A stretch of 64,000 bases of DNA, from the NCBI RefSeq assembly GCF_000467105.1, contig NZ_BATI01000005.1:124001-188000 (forward strand). The letters run 5' to 3'. Source of the stretch: Aquipseudomonas alcaligenes NBRC 14159. Its GTDB lineage: Bacteria > Pseudomonadota > Gammaproteobacteria > Pseudomonadales > Pseudomonadaceae. The notes under the pieces are model-generated. The model saw only the letters and a program-made list of their open reading frames with translations, ran no database searches and was not told the DNA's origin. Each line of letters begins with the position of its first letter. Position 1 is the first letter of the stretch. The translations under genes were made by a program, and so were the position numbers. This document shows, piece after piece, positions 24,434 through 32,466 of the stretch.

Positions 24434-26638
24434 TCAGCGCGATTGAGTTGCTGCTGCAGCCCGCGCCGCATGCAGCTTCTTGTAGCTGTCGATCAGACGC
24501 AGGTGCTTATCCAGCCCTTCCAGCTTCAGGCTGGTGGGCGTCAGGCCATAGAAGCGCACGCTGCCTTCCACCGAGCCGATGGCCGCGTCCATCCGCTCGT
24601 TGCCGAACATGCGGCGGAAGTTGGCCTCGTAGTCGGCAAGCTCCAGGTCGTCGTCCAGCTGCACTTCCAGCACCACGTTGAGCGCCTGGTAGAACAGGCC
24701 GCGCTCGACGGTGTTGTCGTTGTACTGCAGGAAGGCCTCGGTCAGCGCCTTGGCCTCGTCGTACTTCTTCAGGGCGAGGTAGATCAGCAGCTTGAGTTCG
24801 AGGATGGTCAGCTGGCCCCACACGGTGTTGTCGTCGAACTCGATGCCGATCAGCGTGGTGATGTCGGTGTAGTCATCGACTTCGCACTGCTCCAGGCTCT
24901 TGAGCAGGCTCTTCAGGCGCAGGTCGCTGAGGCTGTGCAGGTTGAGGATGTCGGAGCGGAAGATCAGCGCCTTGTTGGTGTTGTCCCAGATCAGGTCCTC
25001 GACCGGGTAGATCTCCGAGTAGCCCGGCACCAGGATGCGGCAGGCGTTGGCGCCGAGGTCGTCGTACACGGCCATGTACACCTCCTTGCCCATGTCCTCG
25101 AGGATGCCGAACAGGGTCGCGGCCTCCTGGGCATTGGAGTCTTCGCCATGGCCGGAGAAGTCCCACTCGACGAACTCGTGGTCGGCCTTGGCGCTGAAGA
25201 AGCGCCACGACACCACGCCGCTCGAATCGATGAAGTGCTCGACGAAGTTGTTCGGCTCGGTCAGCGCCTGGCTCTCGAAGGTCGGCGCCGGCAGGTCGTT
25301 GAGGCCCTCGAAGCTGCGGCCCTGCAGCAGCTCGGTGAGGCTGCGCTCCAGCGCCACTTCGAAGCTCGGGTGGGCGCCGAAGGAAGCGAACACGCCGCCG
25401 GTGCGCGGGTTCATCAGGGTCACGCACATCACCGGGAATTCGCCGCCGAGCGAGGCGTCCTTGACCAGCACCGGGAAGCCCTGTTCCTCCAGGCCCTTGA
25501 TCCCGGCGACGATGCCGGGGTACTTGGCCAGCACTTCCTGCGGCACGTCCGGCAGGGCCAGCTCGTTCTCCAGGATTTCGCGCTTGACCGCGCGCTCGAA
25601 GATTTCCGACAGGCACTGCACCTGCGCCTCGGCCAATGTGTTGCCGGCGCTCATGCCGTTGGACAGGTACAGGTTCTCGATCAGGTTGGACGGGAAGTAC
25701 ACCACCTCGCCGTCGGACTGGCGCACGAAGGGCAGCGAGCAGATGCCGCGCGCCTTGTTGCCGGAGTTGGTGTCGTACAGGTGCGAGCCGCGCAGCTCGC
25801 CGTCCGGGTTGTAGATGGCCAGGCAGTGCTCGTCGAGGATCTCTTCCGGCAGCGCGTCCTTCGGCCCCGGCTTGAACCAGCGCTCGTTGGGGTAATGAAC
25901 GAAATCGGCATTGGCGATTTCCTCGCCCCAGAACTGGTCGTTGTAGAAGAAGTTGCAGTTCAGCCGCTCAATGAACTCGCCCAGCGCCGAGGCCAGCGCG
26001 CTCTCCTTGGTCGCGCCCTTGCCGTTGGTGAAGCACAGCGGCGACTGGGCGTCGCGCACATGCAGCGACCAGACGTTGGGCACGATGTTGCGCCAGGAGG
26101 CGATCTCGATCTTCATGCCCAGGCCAGCGAGGATGGCCGACATGTTGGCGATGGTCTGTTCCAGCGGCAGATCCTTGCCGAGGATGCGCGTGCCCTCGCC
26201 CGCGGTCAGCGCCGGGATCAGCAGGGCCTGGGCGTCGGCGTCGAGGTTGGCGACTTCCTCGATGACGAAATCGGGGCCGGTCTGCACCACCTTCTTCACC
26301 GTGCAGCGGTCGATGGAGCGCAGGATGCCCTGGCGGTCCTTGTCGGAGATGTCCGCCGGCAGCTCGACCTGGATCTTGAAGATCTGCTTATAGCGGTCTT
26401 CCGGGTCGACGATGTTGTTCTGCGCCAGCCGGATATTGTCGGTGGGGATGTTGCGCGTCTGGCAGTACAGCTTGACGAAGTAGGCCGCGCACAGTGCCGA
26501 GGACGCCAGGAAGTAGTCGAACGGCCCCGGCGCCGAGCCATCGCCCTTGTAGCGGATGGGCTGGTCGGCAATCACCGTGAAGTCATCGAACTTGGCTTCG
26601 AGACGGAGGTTGTCGAGAAAATTGACCTTGATTTCCAT
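24434..26638 (-). CDS. OsmC-domain/YcaO-domain protein
   Basis: A 734-residue cytoplasmic protein. Residues about 1-140 form an OsmC-like domain (GDGSAPGPFDYFLASSALCA with the usual Cys). Residues about 150-600 form a YcaO domain with GKGATKESALASALGEFIER, an ATP-binding YcaO motif, and VALERSLTELLQGR; a helical C-terminal region (about 600-734) follows. YcaO enzymes use ATP to activate amide backbones. E. coli YcaO, which lacks OsmC, is linked to RimO-dependent S12 methylthiolation. No RiPP precursor or cyclodehydratase partner gene is adjacent, so a housekeeping role is more likely than a natural-product one. The upstream gap holds palindromes. Confidence 0.9.
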   Translation of the reverse strand: MEIKVNFLDNLRLEAKFDDFTVIADQPIRYKGDGSAPGPFDYFLASSALCAAYFVKLYCQTRNIPTDNIRLAQNNIVDPEDRYKQIFKIQVELPADISDKDRQGILRSIDRCTVKKVVQTGPDFVIEEVANLDADAQALLIPALTAGEGTRILGKDLPLEQTIANMSAILAGLGMKIEIASWRNIVPNVWSLHVRDAQSPLCFTNGKGATKESALASALGEFIERLNCNFFYNDQFWGEEIANADFVHYPNERWFKPGPKDALPEEILDEHCLAIYNPDGELRGSHLYDTNSGNKARGICSLPFVRQSDGEVVYFPSNLIENLYLSNGMSAGNTLAEAQVQCLSEIFERAVKREILENELALPDVPQEVLAKYPGIVAGIKGLEEQGFPVLVKDASLGGEFPVMCVTLMNPRTGGVFASFGAHPSFEVALERSLTELLQGRSFEGLNDLPAPTFESQALTEPNNFVEHFIDSSGVVSWRFFSAKADHEFVEWDFSGHGEDSNAQEAATLFGILEDMGKEVYMAVYDDLGANACRILVPGYSEIYPVEDLIWDNTNKALIFRSDILNLHSLSDLRLKSLLKSLEQCEVDDYTDITTLIGIEFDDNTVWGQLTILELKLLIYLALKKYDEAKALTEAFLQYNDNTVERGLFYQALNVVLEVQLDDDLELADYEANFRRMFGNERMDAAIGSVEGSVRFYGLTPTSLKLEGLDKHLRLIDSYKKLHAARAAAATQSR

Positions 26639-26720
26639 GCGGGATTACCAGAATGCGTGCGAGGCGAAATGGCCGGCATTATCCGTCATTCGGCCCCGAC
26701 ATGGCGCACAGGCATAACGC

Positions 26721-26749
26721 CATCACAAAATGTGATGCACGACACATTT
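26721..26749. promoter_or_regulatory. Overlapping inverted repeats in the ycaO/small-gene divergent promoter
   Basis: Two interlocked palindromes: CATCACA-AAA-TGTGATG (26721-26737) and AAATGTG-N8-CACATTT (26728-26749). They lie in the AT-rich gap between the leftward OsmC-YcaO gene and the rightward 53-codon gene. Perfect 7-bp arms make a dimeric regulator site plausible; the regulator is unknown. The TGTGA/TCACA arms resemble CRP/Vfr half-sites, but the spacing is wrong for the classical site. Confidence 0.5.
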
Positions 26750-26823
26750 AACACCACACAGAAATGTCGACATCATCACAAAGCTTGGTAGGCTCTCGGC
26801 AACCTCAATACAGGAGCTTTCCG

Positions 26824-26985
26824 ATGAAGGAACAACGGAAATACCTCGCGTTGCGTGCACATATCGAAACCCTGCTCCAGGACGGAGCCCAGATTGTCAG
26901 CCGCGCCCCCTTCACCCTGCGCATCAGCGGGCATCTGTTCCGCGTGCAGCACGGCATGCTGATCGGCAACTCGGTAGCCGCCTAG
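26824..26985 (+). CDS. Small conserved-looking protein of 53 residues
   Basis: Short gene with a clear ribosome site (CAGGAGC 8 nt before ATG 26824), its own strong terminator and a compact basic product (MKEQRKYLALRAHIETLLQD, then RISGHLFRVQHGMLIGN). There is no signal peptide or membrane helix. The independent promoter region with palindromes and the terminator argue that it is real. Function unknown. Confidence 0.65.
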   Translation: MKEQRKYLALRAHIETLLQDGAQIVSRAPFTLRISGHLFRVQHGMLIGNSVAA

Positions 26986-27003
26986 CCGCCCCAAAACCTC
27001 GCA

Positions 27004-27038
27004 AAGCCCGGGTCAGTCATGGCCCGGGCTTTTGCTTT
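27004..27038 (+). terminator. Rho-independent terminator
   Basis: AAGCCCGGG pairs with CCCGGGCTT around a 10-nt loop and is followed by TTGCTTTT. It ends the 53-codon transcript and insulates the SOS promoter that follows. Confidence 0.9.
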
Positions 27039-27105
27039 TCTGCCTTGCGCACGTGCAAACGGTCGGAGCGGGCTTGCCTCGTCAGCGCGGGTCACGCACC
27101 ATTAA

Positions 27106-27121
27106 CTGTATATAAAACCAG
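27106..27121. promoter_or_regulatory. LexA (SOS) box upstream of FAN1-helicase operon
   Basis: CTGTATATAAAACCAG is CTG-N10-CAG with the AT-rich centre of the gammaproteobacterial LexA consensus (one base off CTGTATATAAAAACAG), and flanking bases extend the symmetry to AACTG...CAGTT. It ends 9 bp before ATG 27131, so bound LexA would cover the promoter or transcription start of the operon. Confidence 0.88.
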
Positions 27122-27130
27122 TTAACTGCC

Positions 27131-28768
27131 ATGCCTGCCGCACTCGACCCCAGCCTCTATTACCTCGCCAACTTCCGCACCGCGCTGGCCTGGATCGGCG
27201 AACGCTACAGCGATCTGCTGGACGCCGAGGAAGCGGCCTTCCTGCAAGGCTTCAGCACATTGCCGCAGTCGTCGCAGGCGCTGCTGGTGCGTCTGGTGAT
27301 GCGCAAGGGGCCGCATTTTCGCGCGAGCAAGCTGAGCTACGACGAGATTGGCGACGTCGGCGCCGCCGCCGAGCCGCTGCTGCATCTGGGCTGGCTGACC
27401 GAGGATGCCGAGCTGACGCTGACCGAGCTGTTCGCCCTGCTGCGCAAGGACGAGCTGCTCGCCTGCTTCACGGAACTCGCCCCCCTGCGCGGGCTGAAAA
27501 AGGACGAGCAGCTGCAGGCCCTGCTGGCTCGTTACCCGGACGCGCGTACCTTCCGCCACTGGTGCCCGCCACTCGACCGCCTCTACAGCCTGACCATCGG
27601 CCCGCTGTGCGACCGTCTGCGCCTGCTGTTCTTCGGCAACCTGGCACAGGACTGGTCCGAGTTCGTGCTCGCCGAGCTGGGCATCTTCCGCTACGAGGCG
27701 GTCCCGATCAGCCGCGAGTCACGCGGTTTCCGCAGCCGCCGCGATGTCGACGACTACCTGCACCTGCGCCGCTGCCGGGAGCAGTTCGAGGCGGGCCAGC
27801 CGGTCGCCGAGGTGCTCGCCGAGCTGGGCGATTTCAGCAGCGCGAACCCGCACCTGAGCCGCCGCCACGCCAAGCTGCTGTTCCACCTCGGCCAGGCCGA
27901 GGAACGCGCGGGCGAGCTGGCCCAGGCGGCCGCGCTCTATGCCGCCAGTAGCCACGCCGAAGCGCGCCAGCGGCAAGTGCGGGTACTGGAAAAGCTTGGC
28001 GACTTGCAGCAGGCCCACGACCTCGCCACTGCCTCCCTGCTCGCCCCACGCAACGATGCCGAGGCCCAGGCACTGGAGCGCGCCCTGCCCCGCCTGCAGC
28101 GCCAGCTCGGCCTGCCCAGGCAACCGCGCCCCGCTGCGGCCGAGGCCGGCTTGATCGAACTGGAACTGCCCAGGCCCGAGGCGTCGAGCGTGGAGTGGGC
28201 AGTACAGCAGCACCTGCACGACGAACAGGCGCCAGTCTTCTATGTGGAGAACACCCTGGTCTGCGGGCTGTTCGGCCTGCTGTGCTGGGAGGCGATCTTC
28301 GCCCCGCTGCCCGGAGCGTTCTTCCACCCCTTCCACAGCGGCCCGGTGGACCTGCACGACAGCGACTTCCGCAGCCGCCGCGCCGCGCTGTTCGAGCGCT
28401 GCCTGGGCATGCTGGATGAGGGCAGCCACGCCGAGGCGATTCGCGCCACCTACGCCGCCAAGCACGGCATCGTCTCGCCCTTCGTGCACTGGGCCGTGCT
28501 GACGCCCGAGCTGCTGGAAACCGCCCTGCACTGCCTGCCGCCGGCACACCTGCGCGCCTGGTTCGAGCGCCTGCTCGGCGACATCCGCGCCAACCGCGCC
28601 GGCATGCCGGACCTGATCCAGTTCTGGCCGGCCGAGCGACGCTACCGGATGATCGAGGTGAAGGGCCCCGGCGACCGCCTGCAGGACAACCAGAAGCGCT
28701 GGCTGGCGTTCTGCGCCCAGCACGGCATGCCGGTGGACGTTTGCTACGTGCGCTGGAGCGAGGCGTGA
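27131..28768 (+). CDS. FAN1-type VRR-NUC structure-specific nuclease
   Basis: Bacterial homologue of Fanconi-associated nuclease 1, which cuts flap and crosslink-containing DNA. The 545-residue length matches the characterised P. aeruginosa FAN1. The N-terminal part (about 1-230) is the helical/SAP-like DNA-binding region, the centre (about 235-330) is TPR-like, and the C-terminal VRR-NUC domain holds the PD-(D/E)xK centre. There GMPD has Asp494, IEVKG has Glu509 and Lys511, and Gln of LQDNQKRWL follows. It is first in an operon with an XPD-like helicase (GTGA overlap) and has a LexA box just upstream, consistent with a DNA-repair role. Confidence 0.93.
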   Translation: MPAALDPSLYYLANFRTALAWIGERYSDLLDAEEAAFLQGFSTLPQSSQALLVRLVMRKGPHFRASKLSYDEIGDVGAAAEPLLHLGWLTEDAELTLTELFALLRKDELLACFTELAPLRGLKKDEQLQALLARYPDARTFRHWCPPLDRLYSLTIGPLCDRLRLLFFGNLAQDWSEFVLAELGIFRYEAVPISRESRGFRSRRDVDDYLHLRRCREQFEAGQPVAEVLAELGDFSSANPHLSRRHAKLLFHLGQAEERAGELAQAAALYAASSHAEARQRQVRVLEKLGDLQQAHDLATASLLAPRNDAEAQALERALPRLQRQLGLPRQPRPAAAEAGLIELELPRPEASSVEWAVQQHLHDEQAPVFYVENTLVCGLFGLLCWEAIFAPLPGAFFHPFHSGPVDLHDSDFRSRRAALFERCLGMLDEGSHAEAIRATYAAKHGIVSPFVHWAVLTPELLETALHCLPPAHLRAWFERLLGDIRANRAGMPDLIQFWPAERRYRMIEVKGPGDRLQDNQKRWLAFCAQHGMPVDVCYVRWSEA

Positions 28769-31044
28769 GCTACGCCGTGGCCGTGCGCGCGCTGTGCGAG
28801 TTCACCGCCAAGGAAGGTGACCTCGACCTGCGCTTCACCCCCGCGCCCACCGCCGCCGAGGGTATGGCCGGACACAGCACGGTGGTCGGCCGGCGTGGCG
28901 CCGGCTATGTCGCCGAGCTGCCGCTGACCGGGGCCTATCCGGGCCTGCTGGTCAGCGGCCGCGCCGACGGCTACGACCCGGCGCAGAACCTGCTGGAGGA
29001 GATCAAGACCCATCGCGGCGACGTGGCACGCATCCCGGCCAACCACCGCCTGCTGCACTGGGCTCAGGTCAAGGTCTATGGCTGGCTGCTGTGCGACAGC
29101 CTGGGCCTGGAGGAGATCGACCTGGCGGTGGTGTACTTCAACGTCCTGTCGCAGAAGGAAACGGTGTTTCGCGAGCGCTTCGCGGCCACCGAGCTGCGGA
29201 CCTTCTTCGAACTGCAGTGCGCGCGCTTCGTCGCCTGGGCCGAGCAGGAAACGGCGCACCGCCTGGCACGCAACGCCAGCCTGGAAACGCTGCGCTTCCC
29301 CTACCCGAGCTTCCGCCGCGGTCAGCGCCAGCTCGCCGAGTCCGTATACCGTGCCGCCCGCGATGGCGACTTCCTGCTGGCCCAGGCCACCACCGGTATC
29401 GGCAAGACCCTGGCCACCCTGTTCCCGCAGCTCAAGGCGTTTCCCGGCCAGGACCTGGATCGCCTGTTCTTCCTAACCGCCAAGACACCCGGCCGGCGCC
29501 TGGCGCTGGACGCCCTGGCCAGCCTGCGCGAGCAGGAGCAGAACATGCCGCTGCGGGTGCTGGAGCACGTGGCCCGCGACAAGGCCTGCGAGTACCCGGA
29601 CAAGGCCTGCCACGGCGACTCCTGCCCGCTGGCCAAGGGCTTCTACGACCGTCTGCCGGCCGCCCGTGCCGCCGCCCTGGAACACCGCTGGCTGACCCAG
29701 GAGGCCGTGCGCGAGGTCGCCCTGGCGCACCAGGTCTGCCCCTACTACCTGTCCCAGGAGCTGTGCCGCTGGAGCGACGTGGTGGTCGGCGACTACAACT
29801 ACTACTTCGACATGACCGCCCTTCTGCACGGGCTGACCGTGGTCAATGGCTGGAAAGTCACCCTGCTGGTGGACGAGGCGCACAACCTGATCGACCGCGC
29901 CCGCGGCATGTACAGTGCCGAGCTGGACCAGGCCGAATTCAACGCCCTGCGCAAAGTCGCCCCGGCCGGCCTCAAGGGCGTACTGGAGCGGGTCGGCCGG
30001 CACTGGAACCAGCTGCACCGCGATCAGGAAGTGCCCTACCAGATCTACCCGACCATCGCCGACCTGTTCATCGCCGCCCTGCAGAAGGCGGTGAGTGCGA
30101 TCACCGACCACCTCACCGACCAGCCCGAGGGCAACCAGGCCGCGCTGCTGCGCTTCTACCTAGACGCCATGCTGTTCTGCCGCCTGGCCGAGGCGTTCGG
30201 CCCGCACTCGCTGTTCGATATCACCCGCCATGACACGCGCAGCCTGTCGACCCTGTGCCTGCGCAACATCGTGCCGGCACGTTTCCTCGCCGAGCGTTTC
30301 GCCAATGCGCACAGCGCCACGCTGTTCTCCGCCACCCTCAGCCCCGGCCACTACCACGCCGACCTGCTCGGCCTGCCACGCGACTGGCAGTGGCTGGAAG
30401 TGCAGTCGCCGTTCAACGCCGAGCAGCTCAGGGTGCAGGCGCTGGCCAACCTGTCGACCCGCTACCAGCATCGCGAGACCAGCCTGGCGCCCATCACCGA
30501 TCTGATGGCGCGCCAGTTCCACCAGCAGCCGGGCAACTACCTGGCCTTCTTCAGCAGCTACGCCTACCTGGAACAGGCCCTGGACAACTTCCGCCGCGCG
30601 CACCCGGATATCCCGGTGTGGGCACAGTCGCGCAGCATGAACGAGGCCGAGCGCCAGGACTTTCTCGAGCGCTTTACCGAGCATTCCCGCGGGGTCGGCT
30701 TCGCCGTGCTCGGCGGCGCCTTCGGCGAGGGCATCGACCTGCCCGGCAAGCGCCTGATCGGTGCCTTTATCGCCAGCCTCGGCCTGCCGCAGGTCAACCC
30801 GGTCAACGAGGAAGTGAAGGCGCGCATGCAGCAGATGTTCGGCAACGGCTACGACTACGCCTACCTCTACCCCGGGCTACAGAAGGTGGTGCAGGCGGCC
30901 GGCCGGGTGATCCGCACCACCTCGGATCAGGGCGTGGTCTACCTGCTCGACGACCGCTTCACCCGCCGCGAGGTGCGCCAGTTGCTGCCGAGTTGGTGGC
31001 AGGTCGAACGGGCAATACATACTTTGCAAAAACCCGGTGCTTGA
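28765..31044 (+). CDS. XPD/DinG-like Fe-S helicase with N-terminal Cas4-like nuclease domain
   Basis: A 759-residue repair protein. Residues about 50-165 form a PD-(D/E)xK nuclease-like domain (RADG with Asp68; EEIKTH with Glu79 and Lys81; then a Q-x-x-x-Y motif in QVKVYGWLL). The helicase follows, with Walker A TTGIGKT (209-215), DEAH (370-373), four cysteines for an Fe-S cluster (three in KACEYPDKACHGDSCPLAKG, one in HQVCPYY) and C-terminal motif VVQAAGRVIRT. GTG 28765 overlaps the FAN1 stop. The pairing suggests that the helicase opens or tracks DNA for FAN1, inferred from co-transcription and the SOS box. Confidence 0.92.
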   Translation: MSYAVAVRALCEFTAKEGDLDLRFTPAPTAAEGMAGHSTVVGRRGAGYVAELPLTGAYPGLLVSGRADGYDPAQNLLEEIKTHRGDVARIPANHRLLHWAQVKVYGWLLCDSLGLEEIDLAVVYFNVLSQKETVFRERFAATELRTFFELQCARFVAWAEQETAHRLARNASLETLRFPYPSFRRGQRQLAESVYRAARDGDFLLAQATTGIGKTLATLFPQLKAFPGQDLDRLFFLTAKTPGRRLALDALASLREQEQNMPLRVLEHVARDKACEYPDKACHGDSCPLAKGFYDRLPAARAAALEHRWLTQEAVREVALAHQVCPYYLSQELCRWSDVVVGDYNYYFDMTALLHGLTVVNGWKVTLLVDEAHNLIDRARGMYSAELDQAEFNALRKVAPAGLKGVLERVGRHWNQLHRDQEVPYQIYPTIADLFIAALQKAVSAITDHLTDQPEGNQAALLRFYLDAMLFCRLAEAFGPHSLFDITRHDTRSLSTLCLRNIVPARFLAERFANAHSATLFSATLSPGHYHADLLGLPRDWQWLEVQSPFNAEQLRVQALANLSTRYQHRETSLAPITDLMARQFHQQPGNYLAFFSSYAYLEQALDNFRRAHPDIPVWAQSRSMNEAERQDFLERFTEHSRGVGFAVLGGAFGEGIDLPGKRLIGAFIASLGLPQVNPVNEEVKARMQQMFGNGYDYAYLYPGLQKVVQAAGRVIRTTSDQGVVYLLDDRFTRREVRQLLPSWWQVERAIHTLQKPGA

Positions 31045-31117
31045 GACGCTCTGGATTTTCCTTATCCTCCGCACCGTGACGCCGGGCCCCTCTGACGGTT
31101 TGCAGCCGCCATGTCGG

Positions 31118-31142
31118 AGTCATAGTTGGTACAACTACGACT
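31118..31142 (+). promoter_or_regulatory. Hairpin directly before the terC/alx ribosome site
   Basis: AGTC-A-TAGTTG, loop GTA, CAACTA-C-GACT: ten base pairs with one mismatch, ending two bases before AAAGGAGG. It could hide or present the ribosome site. E. coli alx is controlled by a yybP-ykoY Mn riboswitch in its leader. I do not see that consensus here, so any sensing role is speculative. Confidence 0.5.
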
Positions 31143-31156
31143 GAAAGGAGGGGCTC

Positions 31157-32149
31157 ATGAGCACCCTAGAAACGTTTCTCCTCGCCGACTTCCTCGGCAC
31201 CGCCACCTGGCTGTGGCTCTCGTTCTTCGCTGTAGTAATCGCCCTGCTGGCCTTCGACCTCGGGGTGCTGCATCGCGATGAGCGCGAAATCGGCGTCAAG
31301 GAAAGCTTGATGCTGTCCGCCGGCTACATCTCCATGGGTCTGCTGTTCTCCGTCTGGGTGTTCTTCCAGAAAGGCGGCGACGCCAGCATGGATTACCTCA
31401 CCGGCTTCCTGATCGAGAAATCGTTGTCCATGGACAACGTCTTCGTGATCGCCCTGATCTTCAGCTTCCTGGCCATCCCGCGCCGCTATCAGCACCGCGT
31501 GCTGTTCTGGGGCATTCTGGGTGTGATCGTCCTGCGCGCGATCATGATCGGCCTGGGTGCCGCGCTGATCAGCGAGTTCGACTGGATCCTCTACGTGTTC
31601 GGCGCCTTCCTGCTGCTGACCGGCGTGAAGATGCTGTTCTCCAAGGTCGACGACGAGCCGGACCTGTCGAAGAACCGCTTCGTCAACTGGCTGCGCAACC
31701 ACCTGCCGGTGACCGACCGCCTGCACGAACAGCGCTTCTTCGTGCGCCAGCCGGATGCCAGCGGCAAGCTCAAGCTGTGGGTGACGCCGCTGTTCCTGGC
31801 GCTGATCCTGATCGAGCTGGCCGACTTGGTGTTCGCCGTGGACAGCGTGCCGGCGATCTTCGCCATCACCCAGGACCCGTTCATCGTCTACACCTCGAAC
31901 ATCTTCGCCATTCTCGGCCTGCGCGCCCTGTACTTCGCCCTGGCCGCGATGATCCACCGCTTCACCTACCTGAAGTACGCCCTGGCCCTGGTGCTGGTGT
32001 TCATCGGCGGCAAGATCTTCCTGCACGACATCGTCGGCAAGATCCCCGCCGAGATATCGCTGAGCGTGACCGTGGGCCTGCTGGCCGGTGGTGTGCTGCT
32101 GTCGCTGTGGAAGACCCGCAACCAGCCCGCTCACAAGCTCGAATCCTGA
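31157..32149 (+). CDS. alx: TerC/Alx family membrane protein
   Basis: Integral membrane protein of 330 residues with about nine membrane segments. The family-typical acidic motifs are MDNVFVIALIF and ELADLVFAVDSVPAIFAI. Members of this family (Alx, TerC, MeeF/MeeY) export manganese or supply metal to secreted proteins. A very strong AAAGGAGG site precedes ATG 31157, and a hairpin sits just upstream. The length and absence of tellurite-operon neighbours favour Alx over plasmid TerC. A small lipoprotein gene follows after 14 nt. Confidence 0.88.
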   Translation: MSTLETFLLADFLGTATWLWLSFFAVVIALLAFDLGVLHRDEREIGVKESLMLSAGYISMGLLFSVWVFFQKGGDASMDYLTGFLIEKSLSMDNVFVIALIFSFLAIPRRYQHRVLFWGILGVIVLRAIMIGLGAALISEFDWILYVFGAFLLLTGVKMLFSKVDDEPDLSKNRFVNWLRNHLPVTDRLHEQRFFVRQPDASGKLKLWVTPLFLALILIELADLVFAVDSVPAIFAITQDPFIVYTSNIFAILGLRALYFALAAMIHRFTYLKYALALVLVFIGGKIFLHDIVGKIPAEISLSVTVGLLAGGVLLSLWKTRNQPAHKLES

Positions 32150-32163
32150 TCGGAGGACCGCAT

Positions 32164-32466
32164 ATGAATGCTTACCAACCTATGCTGCTGGGCCTGGGCA
32201 TGCTTGCTCTGGCCGGCTGCGACAGCGCCGAACAGGCCGCCGAGAGCTTCACCAAGAAGGTCGAGGAAGCCGCCGTGGAAACCGCTCGCGAGAGCCTGGG
32301 CGAGACCCTCAAGGAGTTCGACCAGCAGGTCGAGCAGCTCAACGAGAAGGTCGACAAGGCTCAGGAAAGCACTCGCCAGTTCATGGACCAGGCGCAGCCG
32401 AAGCCCGAGCAGGAAGCGCCGGCACAAGGCGCGGAACAGCCTGGCCAGACCACGGTAGAAACCTGA
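32164..32466 (+). CDS. Small putative lipoprotein with coiled-coil body
   Basis: A 100-residue protein with a lipobox LALAGC (Cys at about 19), then a long Glu/Lys/Ala-rich helix with heptad-like spacing (FTKKVEEAAVETARESLGET onward) and a Pro/Gln/Glu-rich tail. Probably an outer-membrane-anchored periplasmic coiled coil. Ribosome site GGAGG. It follows the Alx gene by 14 nt and probably shares its message. Its TGA directly abuts the convergent cobB stop (TGATCA), leaving no intergenic base. Function unknown. Confidence 0.75.
   Translation: MNAYQPMLLGLGMLALAGCDSAEQAAESFTKKVEEAAVETARESLGETLKEFDQQVEQLNEKVDKAQESTRQFMDQAQPKPEQEAPAQGAEQPGQTTVET

Noticed and set aside
21514..24434. attR copy of the tRNA-Gly 3' end
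   Set aside because: No repeat of TTCGATTCCCTTCGCCCGC was found by eye; the island boundary is left open.
24434..26638. RiPP (azole-forming) biosynthetic cluster around YcaO
   Set aside because: No cyclodehydratase partner, dehydrogenase, exporter or clear precursor peptide adjacent; the OsmC fusion is a common stand-alone form.
31045..31156. yybP-ykoY manganese riboswitch before alx
   Set aside because: Conserved bases of the class are not recognisable; only a hairpin is reported.
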